A stretch of 64,000 nt of DNA from Phycisphaerales bacterium (GTDB lineage: Bacteria > Planctomycetota > Phycisphaerae > Phycisphaerales > SM1A02). Location of the stretch: NCBI GenBank assembly GCA_009691785.1, contig SIAM01000003.1, positions 1-64,000 of the forward strand. Reading direction: 5' to 3'. Positions 34,103 to 43,300 of this stretch are shown in pieces; the first letter of the stretch is position 1; every line of letters begins with the position of its first letter. Position numbers and translations under genes: made by a program. The notes beneath the pieces are model-generated. The model saw only the letters and a list, made by a program, of their open reading frames with translations, was not told the origin of the DNA and searched no databases.

Positions 34103-34588
34103 TTAAGAGGGTCGCACCAAGAAAATGGCCTGTCCAAACTCAACCGCGTCCCCGCTCTTGACCAAAATCTTTTCTATGGTGCCGGTTGTGCCAGCGTTGA
34201 TCTCGTTGAATATCTTCATGGCTTCTATCAAGCAGACCACGGAATTTGAACCCACGCTTGCGCCAATGCTGACAAAGTCAGGCTTGTCCGGCGATGCCGA
34301 GGCGTAGAAAGTTCCAACCATTGGGCTTTCAATCTTGATCAGTCCAGCGGTGTCATTCATTGGGGCCGTTGGCTTGCTTGCAGCGGTTGGGTTCACAGGT
34401 TGCACAATGGGCGCCGCCTGCATGACGGATTGCGTCAAACCCACTGGCGCCTGCATGATTTGCGGAGCGCTGTGAATGTTGGGTCGACGAATGGTGACCT
34501 GTTCATCCTTGTCGCGAAGATCCAGTTCCAACAATTCGTTGGCGGTCATCAGTCGAATGAGTTCTTTCAGTTTTCGCATATCAATCAT
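34103..34588 (-). CDS. accB: Acetyl-CoA carboxylase, biotin carboxyl carrier protein
   Basis: 161 aa. C-terminal biotinyl domain with the thumb region SPMVGTFYASASPDKPDFV and the biotinylation site EAMKIFNEI (Lys125; usual form EAMKLMNEI). The N-terminal helix MIDMRKLKELIRLM and a Pro/Ala/Gln linker are as in other AccB proteins. It precedes accC. A 20-base inverted repeat lies just upstream of the start and may regulate the pair. Confidence 0.94.
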   Translation of the reverse strand: MIDMRKLKELIRLMTANELLELDLRDKDEQVTIRRPNIHSAPQIMQAPVGLTQSVMQAAPIVQPVNPTAASKPTAPMNDTAGLIKIESPMVGTFYASASPDKPDFVSIGASVGSNSVVCLIEAMKIFNEINAGTTGTIEKILVKSGDAVEFGQAIFLVRPS

Positions 34589-34604
34589 GTGGGTAGGCCC
34601 TTCG

Positions 34605-34624
34605 AATTACAAATAAGTGTAATT
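34605..34624. promoter_or_regulatory. Inverted repeat upstream of accB (candidate operator)
   Basis: AATTACA (34605-34611) and TGTAATT (34618-34624) form a perfect 7+7 inverted repeat with a 6-base spacer, 16 bases before the accB ATG. The spacing between half-site centres (13 bases) suits a dimeric regulator more than a terminator. No regulator gene is adjacent. Confidence 0.45.
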
Positions 34625-34707
34625 GAATAATTGTAGCGAAAACAATCACAACTTGCTGCCATCGTGATGGCTTCATGCAAGGTTTTGTGAAGGCAGCATT
34701 TAGATTG

Positions 34708-35379
34708 TCAACGCAGCGCCATAGCAGGCGATAAAATTTCCGCCATGATCATGCCTTGGCGCATGCTCTTTGCATTCCAAATTCGCCTTGGTAGCGCGGT
34801 CTGCCCAATTTGTGTTGTGAGCGCAATTCGCTTGCTGAGTCGGCTGGCAACTAAAGCGTCAATGGCGCTGATTGGTTTTTTGGGCGGCTGACTTGGAGTG
34901 ATGGTGGAAATTATGCTGGAGTTGCCAACGGACATGGAAACAGCGGGCGACATTGATGATCGACCCGCTCTGTTGCGAGGAAGCGCTGATGATTTTGACG
35001 CAAAGTCGGTGGCGGGGATTGGTCTTTGCGTGACGCGCGGCGTCTTGGCAGGCTTGGCGGGCACCGGCGCGCTTGACGAGGTGAATTGGGGGGATGAAAT
35101 GTAATTTCCGTTTTCATCAACAAGTCCAAGTGCGCGCGCTTGATCGGCAAATTTGCGCGCCGCCATTTCCAAAGCGGCTCGTGCGGATAGGGATTGAGAT
35201 GTTGGTTGGAATGTTGGTTGGAATGTTGGTTGGAAATTTTTTTGTGAGGTTGGTTCAAACTGTGTCGAGCCGGAATTCTCATCTTCCATGCTTGGCGGAA
35301 CCGCGGGCTTACTGGCGAATTTCTTGATCAAGAAATTGATCACGCCAAGCACCAAAAGAATAATAAGCATGTTGGACAT
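34708..35379 (-). CDS. Single-pass membrane protein of unknown function
   Basis: 223 aa from MSNMLIILLVLGVINFLIKK at 35379: one N-terminal helix, then a long Ser/Pro/Ala-rich, probably disordered middle with FQPTFQPTFQPTSQ repeats, and a conserved-looking C-terminus SMRQGMIMAEILSPAMALR. I recall small planctomycete membrane proteins ending in a similar R-Q-x-I-x-x-E-I-L-x-P-x-x-A-L-R motif; this is from memory and unverified. It starts 17 bases after the ABC ATPase stop and may be cotranscribed with the importer. An upstream ATG at 35436 lies within the ATPase gene and adds no helix. Confidence 0.6.
   Translation of the reverse strand: MSNMLIILLVLGVINFLIKKFASKPAVPPSMEDENSGSTQFEPTSQKNFQPTFQPTFQPTSQSLSARAALEMAARKFADQARALGLVDENGNYISSPQFTSSSAPVPAKPAKTPRVTQRPIPATDFASKSSALPRNRAGRSSMSPAVSMSVGNSSIISTITPSQPPKKPISAIDALVASRLSKRIALTTQIGQTALPRRIWNAKSMRQGMIMAEILSPAMALR
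35199..35234. repeat. 12-bp tandem repeat (three copies) in the membrane protein gene
   Basis: Three perfect copies of atgttggttgga at 35199-35210, 35211-35222 and 35223-35234 encode the FQPT repeat on the minus strand. The array is in frame, in the disordered part of the protein. Confidence 0.95.
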
Positions 35380-35396
35380 GGCGAAATGATAACCAC

Positions 35397-36269
35397 TCAA
35401 TGTGCGTCGATGGCGTCGCTCCAGAGTGGCAAACACAGTGGACGCGGGGCGAGATGTTCGACCATGCGAAATGGCACATTGAAGATGGGCTGCAAGATGT
35501 TGGGAAGAAGAATGCCCTGGGCGTGCCCGGCGGCGGCGATTTTCCCTTGCGAAAGCGCCACAACATCATCCGCAATAGCGCCGGCGAAAGCAAAATCATG
35601 CGAGGCCACAATGACGGCCAATCCCTCGCTTGCGCAGTGGCGCAACTCGGCGGCCAATGCCCGCGTCCAACTTGGATCAAGCGCCGATGTGGGCTCGTCC
35701 ACGATCAACAATTGCGTTTGCGCCGTTCGCTGCGCAAGCGCGCGCGCGAATGCAACTCGATGTCGCTGTCCCTCCGAAAGATGTCCCACAAGTTCATCCG
35801 CCAGCGCCGCAATGCCCGTGCGCTGCATGGCCAATTGCACGCGCGGCGCGTCGGCGCGCATGGCCACGCGCCCCAATTCCACCGAAGTTCGCACAGAAAA
35901 ACCAGCCACGGATTCTGGCCGCTGCGGCACGAATGAAAGCAAGTGAGCGCGTTGGGCCGGCGCCATGCGCGCAAGTTCTTGTTGCGACCAAAGCGTTGGC
36001 GCGCGCGCGCTGATTGAATGTTCAAATTGCGAATGTTCGGTCTGTGACTTTTCGAGTTGCGAATGCGCGCTGCGTGATTGCTCTGACTGCAAACGCGCGC
36101 CACCAGAATGCGCGGGCAACAATCCAGCCGCGGCGCGCAGCAGCGTGCTCTTGCCGCCGCCGTTGGGACCAATCACCACCGTCACGGCGGCGGCGCGAAA
36201 TTGCAGATCAAGCGGCCCCAATACAAAGTCGCCGTTATGAATAATCGCGTTTTCAAATTTCAAAGTCAT
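35397..36269 (-). CDS. ABC importer ATPase (BtuD/FhuC/FecE family)
   Basis: 290 aa. Walker A GPNGGGKST (34-42), signature HLSEGQRHRVAFARAL, Walker B LLIVDEPTSALD and His switch VIVASHDFAF. A charged Ser/His/Gln-rich insert (about 32 residues, QSEQSRSAHSQLEKSQTEHS and on) sits between Walker A and the Q-loop and is not part of the usual fold. The ATG at 36269 overlaps the permease stop (ATGA); a longer upstream reading inside the permease gene is rejected. With the two upstream genes it forms an importer for cobalamin, haem or ferric siderophore; substrate undetermined. Confidence 0.92.
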   Translation of the reverse strand: MTLKFENAIIHNGDFVLGPLDLQFRAAAVTVVIGPNGGGKSTLLRAAAGLLPAHSGGARLQSEQSRSAHSQLEKSQTEHSQFEHSISARAPTLWSQQELARMAPAQRAHLLSFVPQRPESVAGFSVRTSVELGRVAMRADAPRVQLAMQRTGIAALADELVGHLSEGQRHRVAFARALAQRTAQTQLLIVDEPTSALDPSWTRALAAELRHCASEGLAVIVASHDFAFAGAIADDVVALSQGKIAAAGHAQGILLPNILQPIFNVPFRMVEHLAPRPLCLPLWSDAIDAH

Positions 36270-37264
36270 CTCATCCACGCTTTCGCTGCGCCGCGTCGCA
36301 GCAAGACCAGAAAGAATGGACCACCCGCAAGCGCGCAGATCACACCCACTGGCAAGCGGCCCGTGCTTGCGGGCGCAAAGTGGCGCACGGCGTCGGCGGC
36401 GATCAACAATGTGCTTCCAGATATTGCCGCGGCAAGAACCGCCACGCGGTGCTTTGGACCAACGCAACTGCGCGCCATGTGCGGGCCTATCAATCCAACA
36501 AAGGCCAATGGTCCGCACAGCGCCGTGGCCACCGCCGCAAGAACGCTTGAGCCCAGAACCAAATACAGGCGCACGCGTGACACATGAATTCCAATTGAGG
36601 AACTTTCGTCATCGCTTAAACCCATGGCGTCCAAAGTGGCGCCGCCACGAAAACCAATGAAAATGCCTGCGAATACGGTGATGGCCGTCACGATCACGAC
36701 GGATAGTTCAGGCACCTCCGGCACGTGTCCCAGCGCCCACCCCGCAAGCGCGGGACGCATTTCAAGCGGCAGCAACCATTCAATCAGCGACGCCAACGCC
36801 GCCGCGACTGTTCCCACAATCACGCCAGAAAGCACAAGCGAAATGGGATCGATGCCGCCACCTTTGCCGCGACCAAAATAAAGTGTCACCGCCAATGCCA
36901 ACAACGCTCCCACGGTCGCTGGAAGAATGGCGCCGCCCATGAGCAACCATGGTCCACCAATTGCGGCAATCCAATACGCCGCCGCGACGCACGCTTGACT
37001 ACCCGCTGAAAGTCCAAGCACAAAAGGCGAAGCCAATGGATTGCGCAGCAGTGTTTGTAAAAATATCCCACTGAGCGACAACGCGGCGCCCGCAAGAAGT
37101 CCGCTCAACAGCGCGCCAACGCGCCACTCCATTGAATCGGATGTTGGCCACCCGAATGTCCACTGTCCCGCGCCGTCGCGGCCCACAAGAAATCGACACA
37201 CCATTGCACACGCGCACAAAAGCAAGAGCACAATCCACCCGAACTGTTCTCGGCGAGCGCTCAT
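36266..37264 (-). CDS. FecCD/BtuC-family ABC permease
   Basis: 332 aa, about ten membrane helices. Family marks: LRNPLASPFVLGLSAGSQA, LVLSGVIVGTVAAAL, GWALGHVPEV, and the C-terminal FVGLIGPHMARSCVGPKHR with the coupling loop to the ATPase. It forms a homodimeric channel for metal-chelate or cobalamin import. The gene overlaps both neighbours by four bases, so all three importer genes are translated in tandem. Confidence 0.93.
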   Translation of the reverse strand: MSARREQFGWIVLLLLCACAMVCRFLVGRDGAGQWTFGWPTSDSMEWRVGALLSGLLAGAALSLSGIFLQTLLRNPLASPFVLGLSAGSQACVAAAYWIAAIGGPWLLMGGAILPATVGALLALAVTLYFGRGKGGGIDPISLVLSGVIVGTVAAALASLIEWLLPLEMRPALAGWALGHVPEVPELSVVIVTAITVFAGIFIGFRGGATLDAMGLSDDESSSIGIHVSRVRLYLVLGSSVLAAVATALCGPLAFVGLIGPHMARSCVGPKHRVAVLAAAISGSTLLIAADAVRHFAPASTGRLPVGVICALAGGPFFLVLLRRGAAKAWMR

Positions 37265-38208
37265 GGTCTGTCAGCATCCTGTTTGATTTGCCCAGTCGAA
37301 ACATGCGGCGAGTTCATTGGCGTCAAAGGCGCGTCAAGGGCGGGCGCTTGAATGGGCTGCGCTTGGAGTCCGCAAAACCTCTGTATTTCGGCTCGAAACT
37401 GCTGCAACCCAGTGGCCAACTCAGGTCCAGGCAGCAGCGATTTCGGAGCGTAAAGGGCTAGCAGTGACACGCCACGCTTGGAGCATGCGTCATCCAACAC
37501 AGCATGCGATTGCGCCAGGTCTTTATCGCCAACGGCGCCCACAATGACAATGATTGATTTGGGTTGCGTGGCGAACAACTCCTCCATTGACAAATTTGGA
37601 TTGCCTTTGCTGGTCAACGCCAGCGTTCCACCCATGGCGACCCACGCTTGCGCAAGATAGGTGTCGGCGCCAAACGCCCCAATAGGTTGGTCGGAGTACA
37701 GCAAGATGGCTGGGGAAAGTATTTGCGACGCCGCACAAGGCGCCAACTGTTTTTCAAGCGCGTCGACTAACAGTTGCGGACGAATAGGCGCGGGTTGACC
37801 AACCGCGTTTGCCACAGCGAACGGCAAATGTCGCAGGTCATCCAAACTGGTGGCGGGAACAAATTCCAGTTTCCAGTTTTTCGCGCGCGCGACTTGCTCC
37901 AACTGGGGCGGGGCGCCCGTTTGCGTTTGTTGAATTAAAATTAAAGTTGGATTGGCGCGCGCAAGCGTTTCCAAATCCACATCATTCAACGATCCAACAA
38001 TTGGCGCAGTTGATGCGCACCACGGTGTTCGCCCAACAAGCGACTGTTCCCATCCAAGCGCCACCACCGTGGCCGTCAACGCCGGTGAAAAACTGGCTAT
38101 ACGCGGCGGGGTGTTGCTTGAATCCGCCAGCGTTTTTACGGAATCTTCTTCATGGCATGCCGCCATAACAAGCGCCATACAAATGAGCCAAATCACTGGT
38201 CGCATCAA
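37261..38208 (-). CDS. Metal-chelate/cobalamin-binding lipoprotein (BtuF-like)
   Basis: 315 aa. Signal peptide with lipobox ALVMAAC. Helical-backbone binding-protein fold: RIASFSPALTATVVALGWEQSLVGRT, a Cys-containing WCAST loop, VDLETLARANPTLILIQ, and LYSDQPIGAFGADTYLAQAWVAMGGTL. It would deliver substrate to the permease. The C-terminal 40 residues are Pro-rich and non-conserved. The 52 bases before it hold no riboswitch, and no TonB receptor gene is near, so the substrate stays open. Confidence 0.88.
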   Translation of the reverse strand: MMRPVIWLICMALVMAACHEEDSVKTLADSSNTPPRIASFSPALTATVVALGWEQSLVGRTPWCASTAPIVGSLNDVDLETLARANPTLILIQQTQTGAPPQLEQVARAKNWKLEFVPATSLDDLRHLPFAVANAVGQPAPIRPQLLVDALEKQLAPCAASQILSPAILLYSDQPIGAFGADTYLAQAWVAMGGTLALTSKGNPNLSMEELFATQPKSIIVIVGAVGDKDLAQSHAVLDDACSKRGVSLLALYAPKSLLPGPELATGLQQFRAEIQRFCGLQAQPIQAPALDAPLTPMNSPHVSTGQIKQDADRP

Positions 38209-38260
38209 CGCAGAGTAGCACCCATTTCGTGACTCCCTCTCGCTACACTCTCACACTGAA

Positions 38261-38881
38261 ATGAATCTTTTACGTTCCATGGGTCAACTATTGCTCGGCC
38301 CCCGCGAGGCGCCCGAGCAAGTCCAAGCGCGCCGCGTACCGGATGCCGTTGCGGTGGCGACGGCCATTACCGAAATCGCCGAGCGCTTGCATGAGGATGA
38401 ACGCGAGCGGGAAAATATAATGCCCCTGCTGCAACGCTTGCCCGAGTCGCTGCAAGCGCTTCCAGAAATCGCTCGTCAACAAGCCAAGCTTGGAGAAGCC
38501 ATTGCAATATCCTTGGTGCAGTCGCGTCAGCGCGATCAATCCATTGAATCTATTTTGGAGCGCATCGCCCAAGGCGTTGGTCAACAAACCGACACGTTTG
38601 GTTTGGTTCAACAACAACTTGATTTAAACCATCAAGCGGCGCAGCGCATTGCCGAGGCCGTGGCCACTTTGGCGCAAGGCGTTGGCGATCTTTCCAGCGG
38701 GCAGCGAAGAAACTCCGACTCGCTTGTGGGCTTGCTTGATCGAATGCGCGACCGTGATGAGACGATTGGAAAAATCCAAGGGCGCCTTCATGTATGGCTG
38801 GTGTTCTCCACGGCCGTGGCGTGCGGTTCCATGATCGCCTGTCTTTTGCTTGCTTGGGCACTTATTCGCGCATTGACTTAG
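38261..38881 (+). CDS. Coiled-coil protein with C-terminal membrane anchor, unknown function
   Basis: 206 aa. Most of the protein is charged and helical, rich in Gln/Glu/Arg (EIAERLHEDERERENIMPLL, LDLNHQAAQRIAEAVATLAQ), with one hydrophobic helix at the end (WLVFSTAVACGSMIACLLLAWALI). The pattern suggests a tail-anchored coiled-coil. I recognise no family. Divergent from the BtuF-like gene; followed by tRNA-Ser. Confidence 0.65.
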   Translation: MNLLRSMGQLLLGPREAPEQVQARRVPDAVAVATAITEIAERLHEDERERENIMPLLQRLPESLQALPEIARQQAKLGEAIAISLVQSRQRDQSIESILERIAQGVGQQTDTFGLVQQQLDLNHQAAQRIAEAVATLAQGVGDLSSGQRRNSDSLVGLLDRMRDRDETIGKIQGRLHVWLVFSTAVACGSMIACLLLAWALIRALT

Positions 38882-38920
38882 ACATAATTCAAACGCAGAG
38901 TAGGATTGTTGATCATCTTT

Positions 38921-39007
38921 GGTGGGGTGGCAGAGCGGTTGAACGCATCCGACTTGAAATCGGATAGACCCGCAAGGGTCTCAGGGGTTCGAATCCCCTC
39001 CCCACCT
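38921..39007 (+). tRNA. tRNA-Ser (anticodon UGA)
   Basis: 87 nt. Acceptor GGTGGGG pairs with CCCCACC; anticodon stem TCCGA/TCGGA frames CTTGAAA, giving UGA for UCA codons. The long variable arm (GACCCGCAAGGGTC) and T-arm AGGGGTTCGAATCCCCT mark a class II serine tRNA. The base after the acceptor is T within a run of seven, so the discriminator would be U rather than the usual G; CCA is not encoded. Confidence 0.95.
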
Positions 39008-39056
39008 TTTTTTCGCGAGGCGCGCGGCGCATTCCACAAACCGCGCGCGCCAAGCG

Positions 39057-39078
39057 CGCTGAACATTCAGCGTTTTTT
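39057..39078 (+). terminator. Rho-independent terminator for tRNA-Ser
   Basis: CGCTGA (39057-39062), loop ACAT, TCAGCG (39067-39072), then TTTTTT. It also overlaps the last codons of the convergent metalloprotease-like gene. A GC-rich potential stem (39019-39027 with 39041-39051) lies between it and the tRNA. Confidence 0.8.
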
Positions 39079-40245
39079 ATTTTCAAGCGCGGGTTGCGCC
39101 ACGGTTGGAGCAACTATTGAAGCAGTGCTTGGCGGCTCGGCGGGAAGCAAGGGAAATTCGCCACGAAAAATTCTGTCGCCGGCTCCACGCGCCGTGATGG
39201 CTTTGACAAAAGTGGTGTATTCGTCACTGAAGGTGGCGAAGTCTGGATTGAAATATTCCAAAATGACGGCATTGCCCGTGCGCAATTGCACGGCGCGTTC
39301 ACGGCCCTTCTTGCCAATGATCGCCTTGCTTGCGGCCAATCGCCCCGCAAGTTTGCCAGATGCGGCGTCTTGAATCAATTGTGAAAATGATTCGCGGTAC
39401 TTGCCAGATTCACCATCGCGCAAAAATTGCACCAAAGCCCAGACTTGGGCGTAGTAGGTCAAGAGCGAATTTTTTCCATCTTGCAAAAATTCCTGCGGCG
39501 TGCCATCGAGCAATTCGGCCAGCGAACTCAACTCGTCGGCGCGCACGGCCTCGCGCAACTCCGACCAACGCTCAAAGTTTCGCCACGGACGAAATGTGGA
39601 TGGAGCGCCATCGCGCGACAAGCGCGTGCCTTCCATGTAACAGGAAATGCCCTCCTCCATCCATGTGGGCAGTGGATGTTGCAGCGTCTGTTGGCTGAAT
39701 TGATGCCAACCCTCGTGCGCCGCGATGGTCTGCGTGTCGAAACGGCCTATGTCATACAGCACGCTGACGGAATCGGTGGTGTAGCCACCCTTGCCAAGAC
39801 CAATATAAATTTCCGCGTCGCGGCCCAATTTCTTGCGCGTCCATTTTTCCCACAACGTCCGATCGCCAAAGATGTACATCTCCAAGGGCTCTTCGGGAAT
39901 TGCAATGGGTCCCAACGCGCTGGCGTAAGCCACGAAACATGTTTCCATGAAGTCTGGTATGCGATCACGAAATGGTTCTTCACGCAGCGAAAGCCGCAGG
40001 AGATAATGCGGTGTGCGCATTAGGATTCCCTTGTCGCCGCCTTCAGGCCAAGAGCCCACCAAGACATGGGATGTCATGGAATCCGCGATGGCAGTTGGAT
40101 GCACCTCTGCATTTGCGCTCGCACCAGTGCTTGCCGCCGCCGCCGCGCCAGTTGCCGTGGAAGGCGTTCGCAAATGCGGCGTGGTTGTGCAACCCATGGC
40201 GTACGCCACAATCACGGTCACAAGAATGGCGTTGTTTGTGTTCAT
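39067..40245 (-). CDS. Putative zinc metalloprotease lipoprotein (DUF1570/peptidase MA-like)
   Basis: 392 aa from MNTNNAILVTVIVAYAMGC, which has a lipobox-like end. The central domain has QTIAAHEGWHQFSQQ (an HExxH zinc motif) and WMEEGISCYME 25 residues later, giving the third ligand Glu. This spacing and the YYAQVWALVQFLRDG helix resemble DUF1570 and peptidase MA family proteins. Substrate unknown; the lipid anchor places it in the envelope. An upstream ATG at 40260 is possible but worse for the signal peptide. Confidence 0.78.
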   Translation of the reverse strand: MNTNNAILVTVIVAYAMGCTTTPHLRTPSTATGAAAAASTGASANAEVHPTAIADSMTSHVLVGSWPEGGDKGILMRTPHYLLRLSLREEPFRDRIPDFMETCFVAYASALGPIAIPEEPLEMYIFGDRTLWEKWTRKKLGRDAEIYIGLGKGGYTTDSVSVLYDIGRFDTQTIAAHEGWHQFSQQTLQHPLPTWMEEGISCYMEGTRLSRDGAPSTFRPWRNFERWSELREAVRADELSSLAELLDGTPQEFLQDGKNSLLTYYAQVWALVQFLRDGESGKYRESFSQLIQDAASGKLAGRLAASKAIIGKKGRERAVQLRTGNAVILEYFNPDFATFSDEYTTFVKAITARGAGDRIFRGEFPLLPAEPPSTASIVAPTVAQPALENKKR

Positions 40246-40301
40246 GCAATATTCCAACAATCACACTTTATGCAAACAAATTTCAATCAACACTCAAAAA
40301 C

Positions 40302-43300
40302 TTACACAAGCTCACGCAACGACCGCTCCACCACGGCCAATTCGGCCTCCGCGTCAAGCAACATCTTCTGCGTGTCTTGCACCACTTGCTGCGGCGCCTT
40401 GGCCACATAGCCGGCGTTGGACAATTTACCTTTGTAGCCGCTCACGGCGCGTTGACGCTCCGACAGCAATTTGGTCAAACGCGCGCGTTCGGCGCCAATA
40501 TCAAGCGCATCCACCAAGCCATCAAGCCAACACTCTTCGCCTTCGAACGTCATGGACGCCGCGGTTGATGAACGCGCGTGCGAGAGTGGCAAGACGCCGT
40601 CCACGCCGGCGAGTGTTTCCACAACGCCGCCCGCGAGTTCCACCACGTGCAACGCTTTGGCGCCGGCCAGCAACTTGATGCGCTTCTTGGGATTCACTTG
40701 CCGCTCGCCGCGCGCATTTCGAATGGCCTCAACCAAAGTTTGCGCGCGCGCGAAATCAGCCTCCGCTTTGATGTCAATCAACGACGCATGCGCAACTGGC
40801 CATGACGATGTGGCCAACATGTCGGTTGACTTCATTTCAAGACCGCGCACAGCGCACGCCGCGTGCTTGTTCACCGCGCTCCACAACGCCTCTGTCACAT
40901 GCGGCATTCCTGGATGGAACAAACGGATAATTGCGCTCAGCGAACAAGCCATGACGCATTGTTGCGCGGGATCATTCTTGGCCGTTGGCTTGGCGGCCTC
41001 CAAGAACCAATCGCAAAAGTCGCGCCACAACAGGTCGTAGCCAGCGGCGGCGAAATCGCTGAACCGATATTCCGCAAGCGCCCTATCGGCGCGCGCCAAT
41101 GCGCCAGCCACGCGCGACAACATCCAACGATCAAGCAGCGGCCGCGTGGCTGGATCAACTTCGGGCGCGGGCTGCGGCGTGTTCATTAACGCGAAGCGCG
41201 ACGCGTTCCACAATTTGGTTGCCACATTGCGGCCCATGTCGAAACGACTTGACGTGTTGCGCGCCAAAGGCTGCGCCGCGCTGGGCGTGGCTAAACCACT
41301 GGCCGCGCCGTAAGTGGAAACCATTGTTTTAGCAGGCGATTTTGGACTTTTCTGAATGGGCGCCGCCACCATGTGGCCGCTGGGCGCGCGCATGAACTCG
41401 GGCTCGAATGGTTCGCCACTCTCCGGATCAATCATGTCAATCTGCACGCGCACATCCTGCGTGTCGGTGGTCAAGTCAAGCAAGGTGAATCGCAACGCGT
41501 CGGCGCCGTGACTGTGAATCACATCGCGCGGGTCAAGACCGTTGCCCAGGCTCTTGCTCATGCGCTGGCCAAAACCATCTTGAATGACGGGATGAATGTA
41601 GACATGCTTGAACGGAACTTTTCCGCCCAAGAAATAACGATTGAACATGGTCATGCGGCTGACCCACAAAGTGATGATCTCGCGCGCGGTGCTGAGCACG
41701 TTGCTTGGGTTGTAGCGCTCAAGCATGCCCTTCATGTCTGGAAACTTTTCTGGATGCGGCCACCCAAGCGTGCTCAGCGGCCACAACGCGGAGCTGAACC
41801 ACGTGTCAAGAACATCTTGGTCCTGCGCGAAACCCGCCGCGACTAATTGCGCCGCCACATGATCAAGCTCAAGCGGCAAGCACACGGATTCCTCAACGCC
41901 GCCATCGTCTCGCTTGCGCATGCGGTGCGCCGCGCCCATCTTGGACCACTTGGAATCCACAGCGATCATTTCACTGCCGCGCAGCGAAGTGGATTGCGCC
42001 AACGCCTCGTCCTTGGCGTCGCGCGTCCACACCGGAATGCGGTGCCCCCACCACAGTTGCCGGCTAATGCACCAATCGCGCAGCGACTCATGCCAACTTT
42101 GAAATGTCTTGGCATAGCGCGGCGGAAAGAAACGAATTTCGCCGTCGCCAACTGCTTTGCCCGCAGGCGACACGCCCTCAAATTGATCGGGCTCCATGGC
42201 TTTGAGCGCCGCGCCGCGCAAACGCTTGTCCGTCACACGCACAAACCATTGATCGCTTAGCCACGGCTCAATCGCCACGCCGCTGCGATCACTGTGACCC
42301 ACGGCGTGCTTCCACGGTCGCTCATTTTCCAGAAGGCCGTTGACCTTGAACCAATTCACAATCGCCTTGCGCGCGTCCTCGCGCGACAAACCAACAAATG
42401 CTTTCGCATCCGCGGACACATCCTGCCACCCATGGCGATCGGAAATGGCGCCGTCGGGACCAAGCACATTAATCACCGCCAGATTGTGGCGCCGACCAAT
42501 GTCAAAATCATTTGGGTCATGCGCGGGAGTGACTTTCAAGAAACCAGTGGCAACCTCCGCCTTGGCGTCACTAGCGTCGCCGCCCATGGAAAGCGGCATC
42601 ACAACATAGTCGTCCTGCACGATTGGAATTTCGCGGCCAACAATGGGCAACATAATTTTCTTGCCCCTCAAACTTGCGGCGCGCGGATCTTTTGGATTCA
42701 TGGCCACGGCCGTGTCGCCAAGCATGGTCTCGGGGCGCGTGGTGGCCACCGTGATGGTGCCCGAACCATCGCTCAACGGATATTTCAAGTACCACATTTT
42801 TCCATCCACATCACGCATGACCACTTCGTCGTCGGCAATGGCCGTCTTGGTCTTGGGATCCCAATTCACAAGACGGCGGCCGCGCTCGATCAAACCATCT
42901 TTGAAGAGCCTGAAAAAACCTTCGCGCACCGCGGCGGCGCACACTGGGTCCATGGTGAAACGCGTTCGATCAAAGTCGCATGAACAACCCATGGCCACAA
43001 GTTGCTCAAGAATGACGCGCTCATATTCATCTTTCCATGCTTGCACTTGCGCCACAAATTCATCGCGCGAAAAATCCACGCGCTTCTTGCCTTGCAACGC
43101 CAAACGCCGCTCGACCACAGTTTGCGTGGCAATGCCCGCGTGATCAGTGCCTGGCATCCACAACACATCAAAGCCGCGCATGCGCGCGTGGCGGGCCAAT
43201 GTGTCTTGCAATGTGTTGTTGAGCGCGTGGCCCAAGTGCAAAGCCGCCGTGACATTGGGCGGCGGAATAAACATGGTGAACGGCTGGGATTTTGATTGGG

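Noticed and set aside
38209-38260. Cobalamin riboswitch before the BtuF-like gene
   Set aside because: Only 52 bases separate it from the divergent gene; no room and no conserved B12-box pattern.
38878-39066. Minus-strand reading frame with GGEGIRTPETLAGL and SDFKSDAFNRSATPP
   Set aside because: This is the familiar false protein read from the antisense strand of tRNA-Ser; the tRNA explains the sequence.
42294-42983. 229-codon plus-strand frame
   Set aside because: Antisense to valS within the editing domain region; codon-shadow frame typical of GC-balanced coding DNA.
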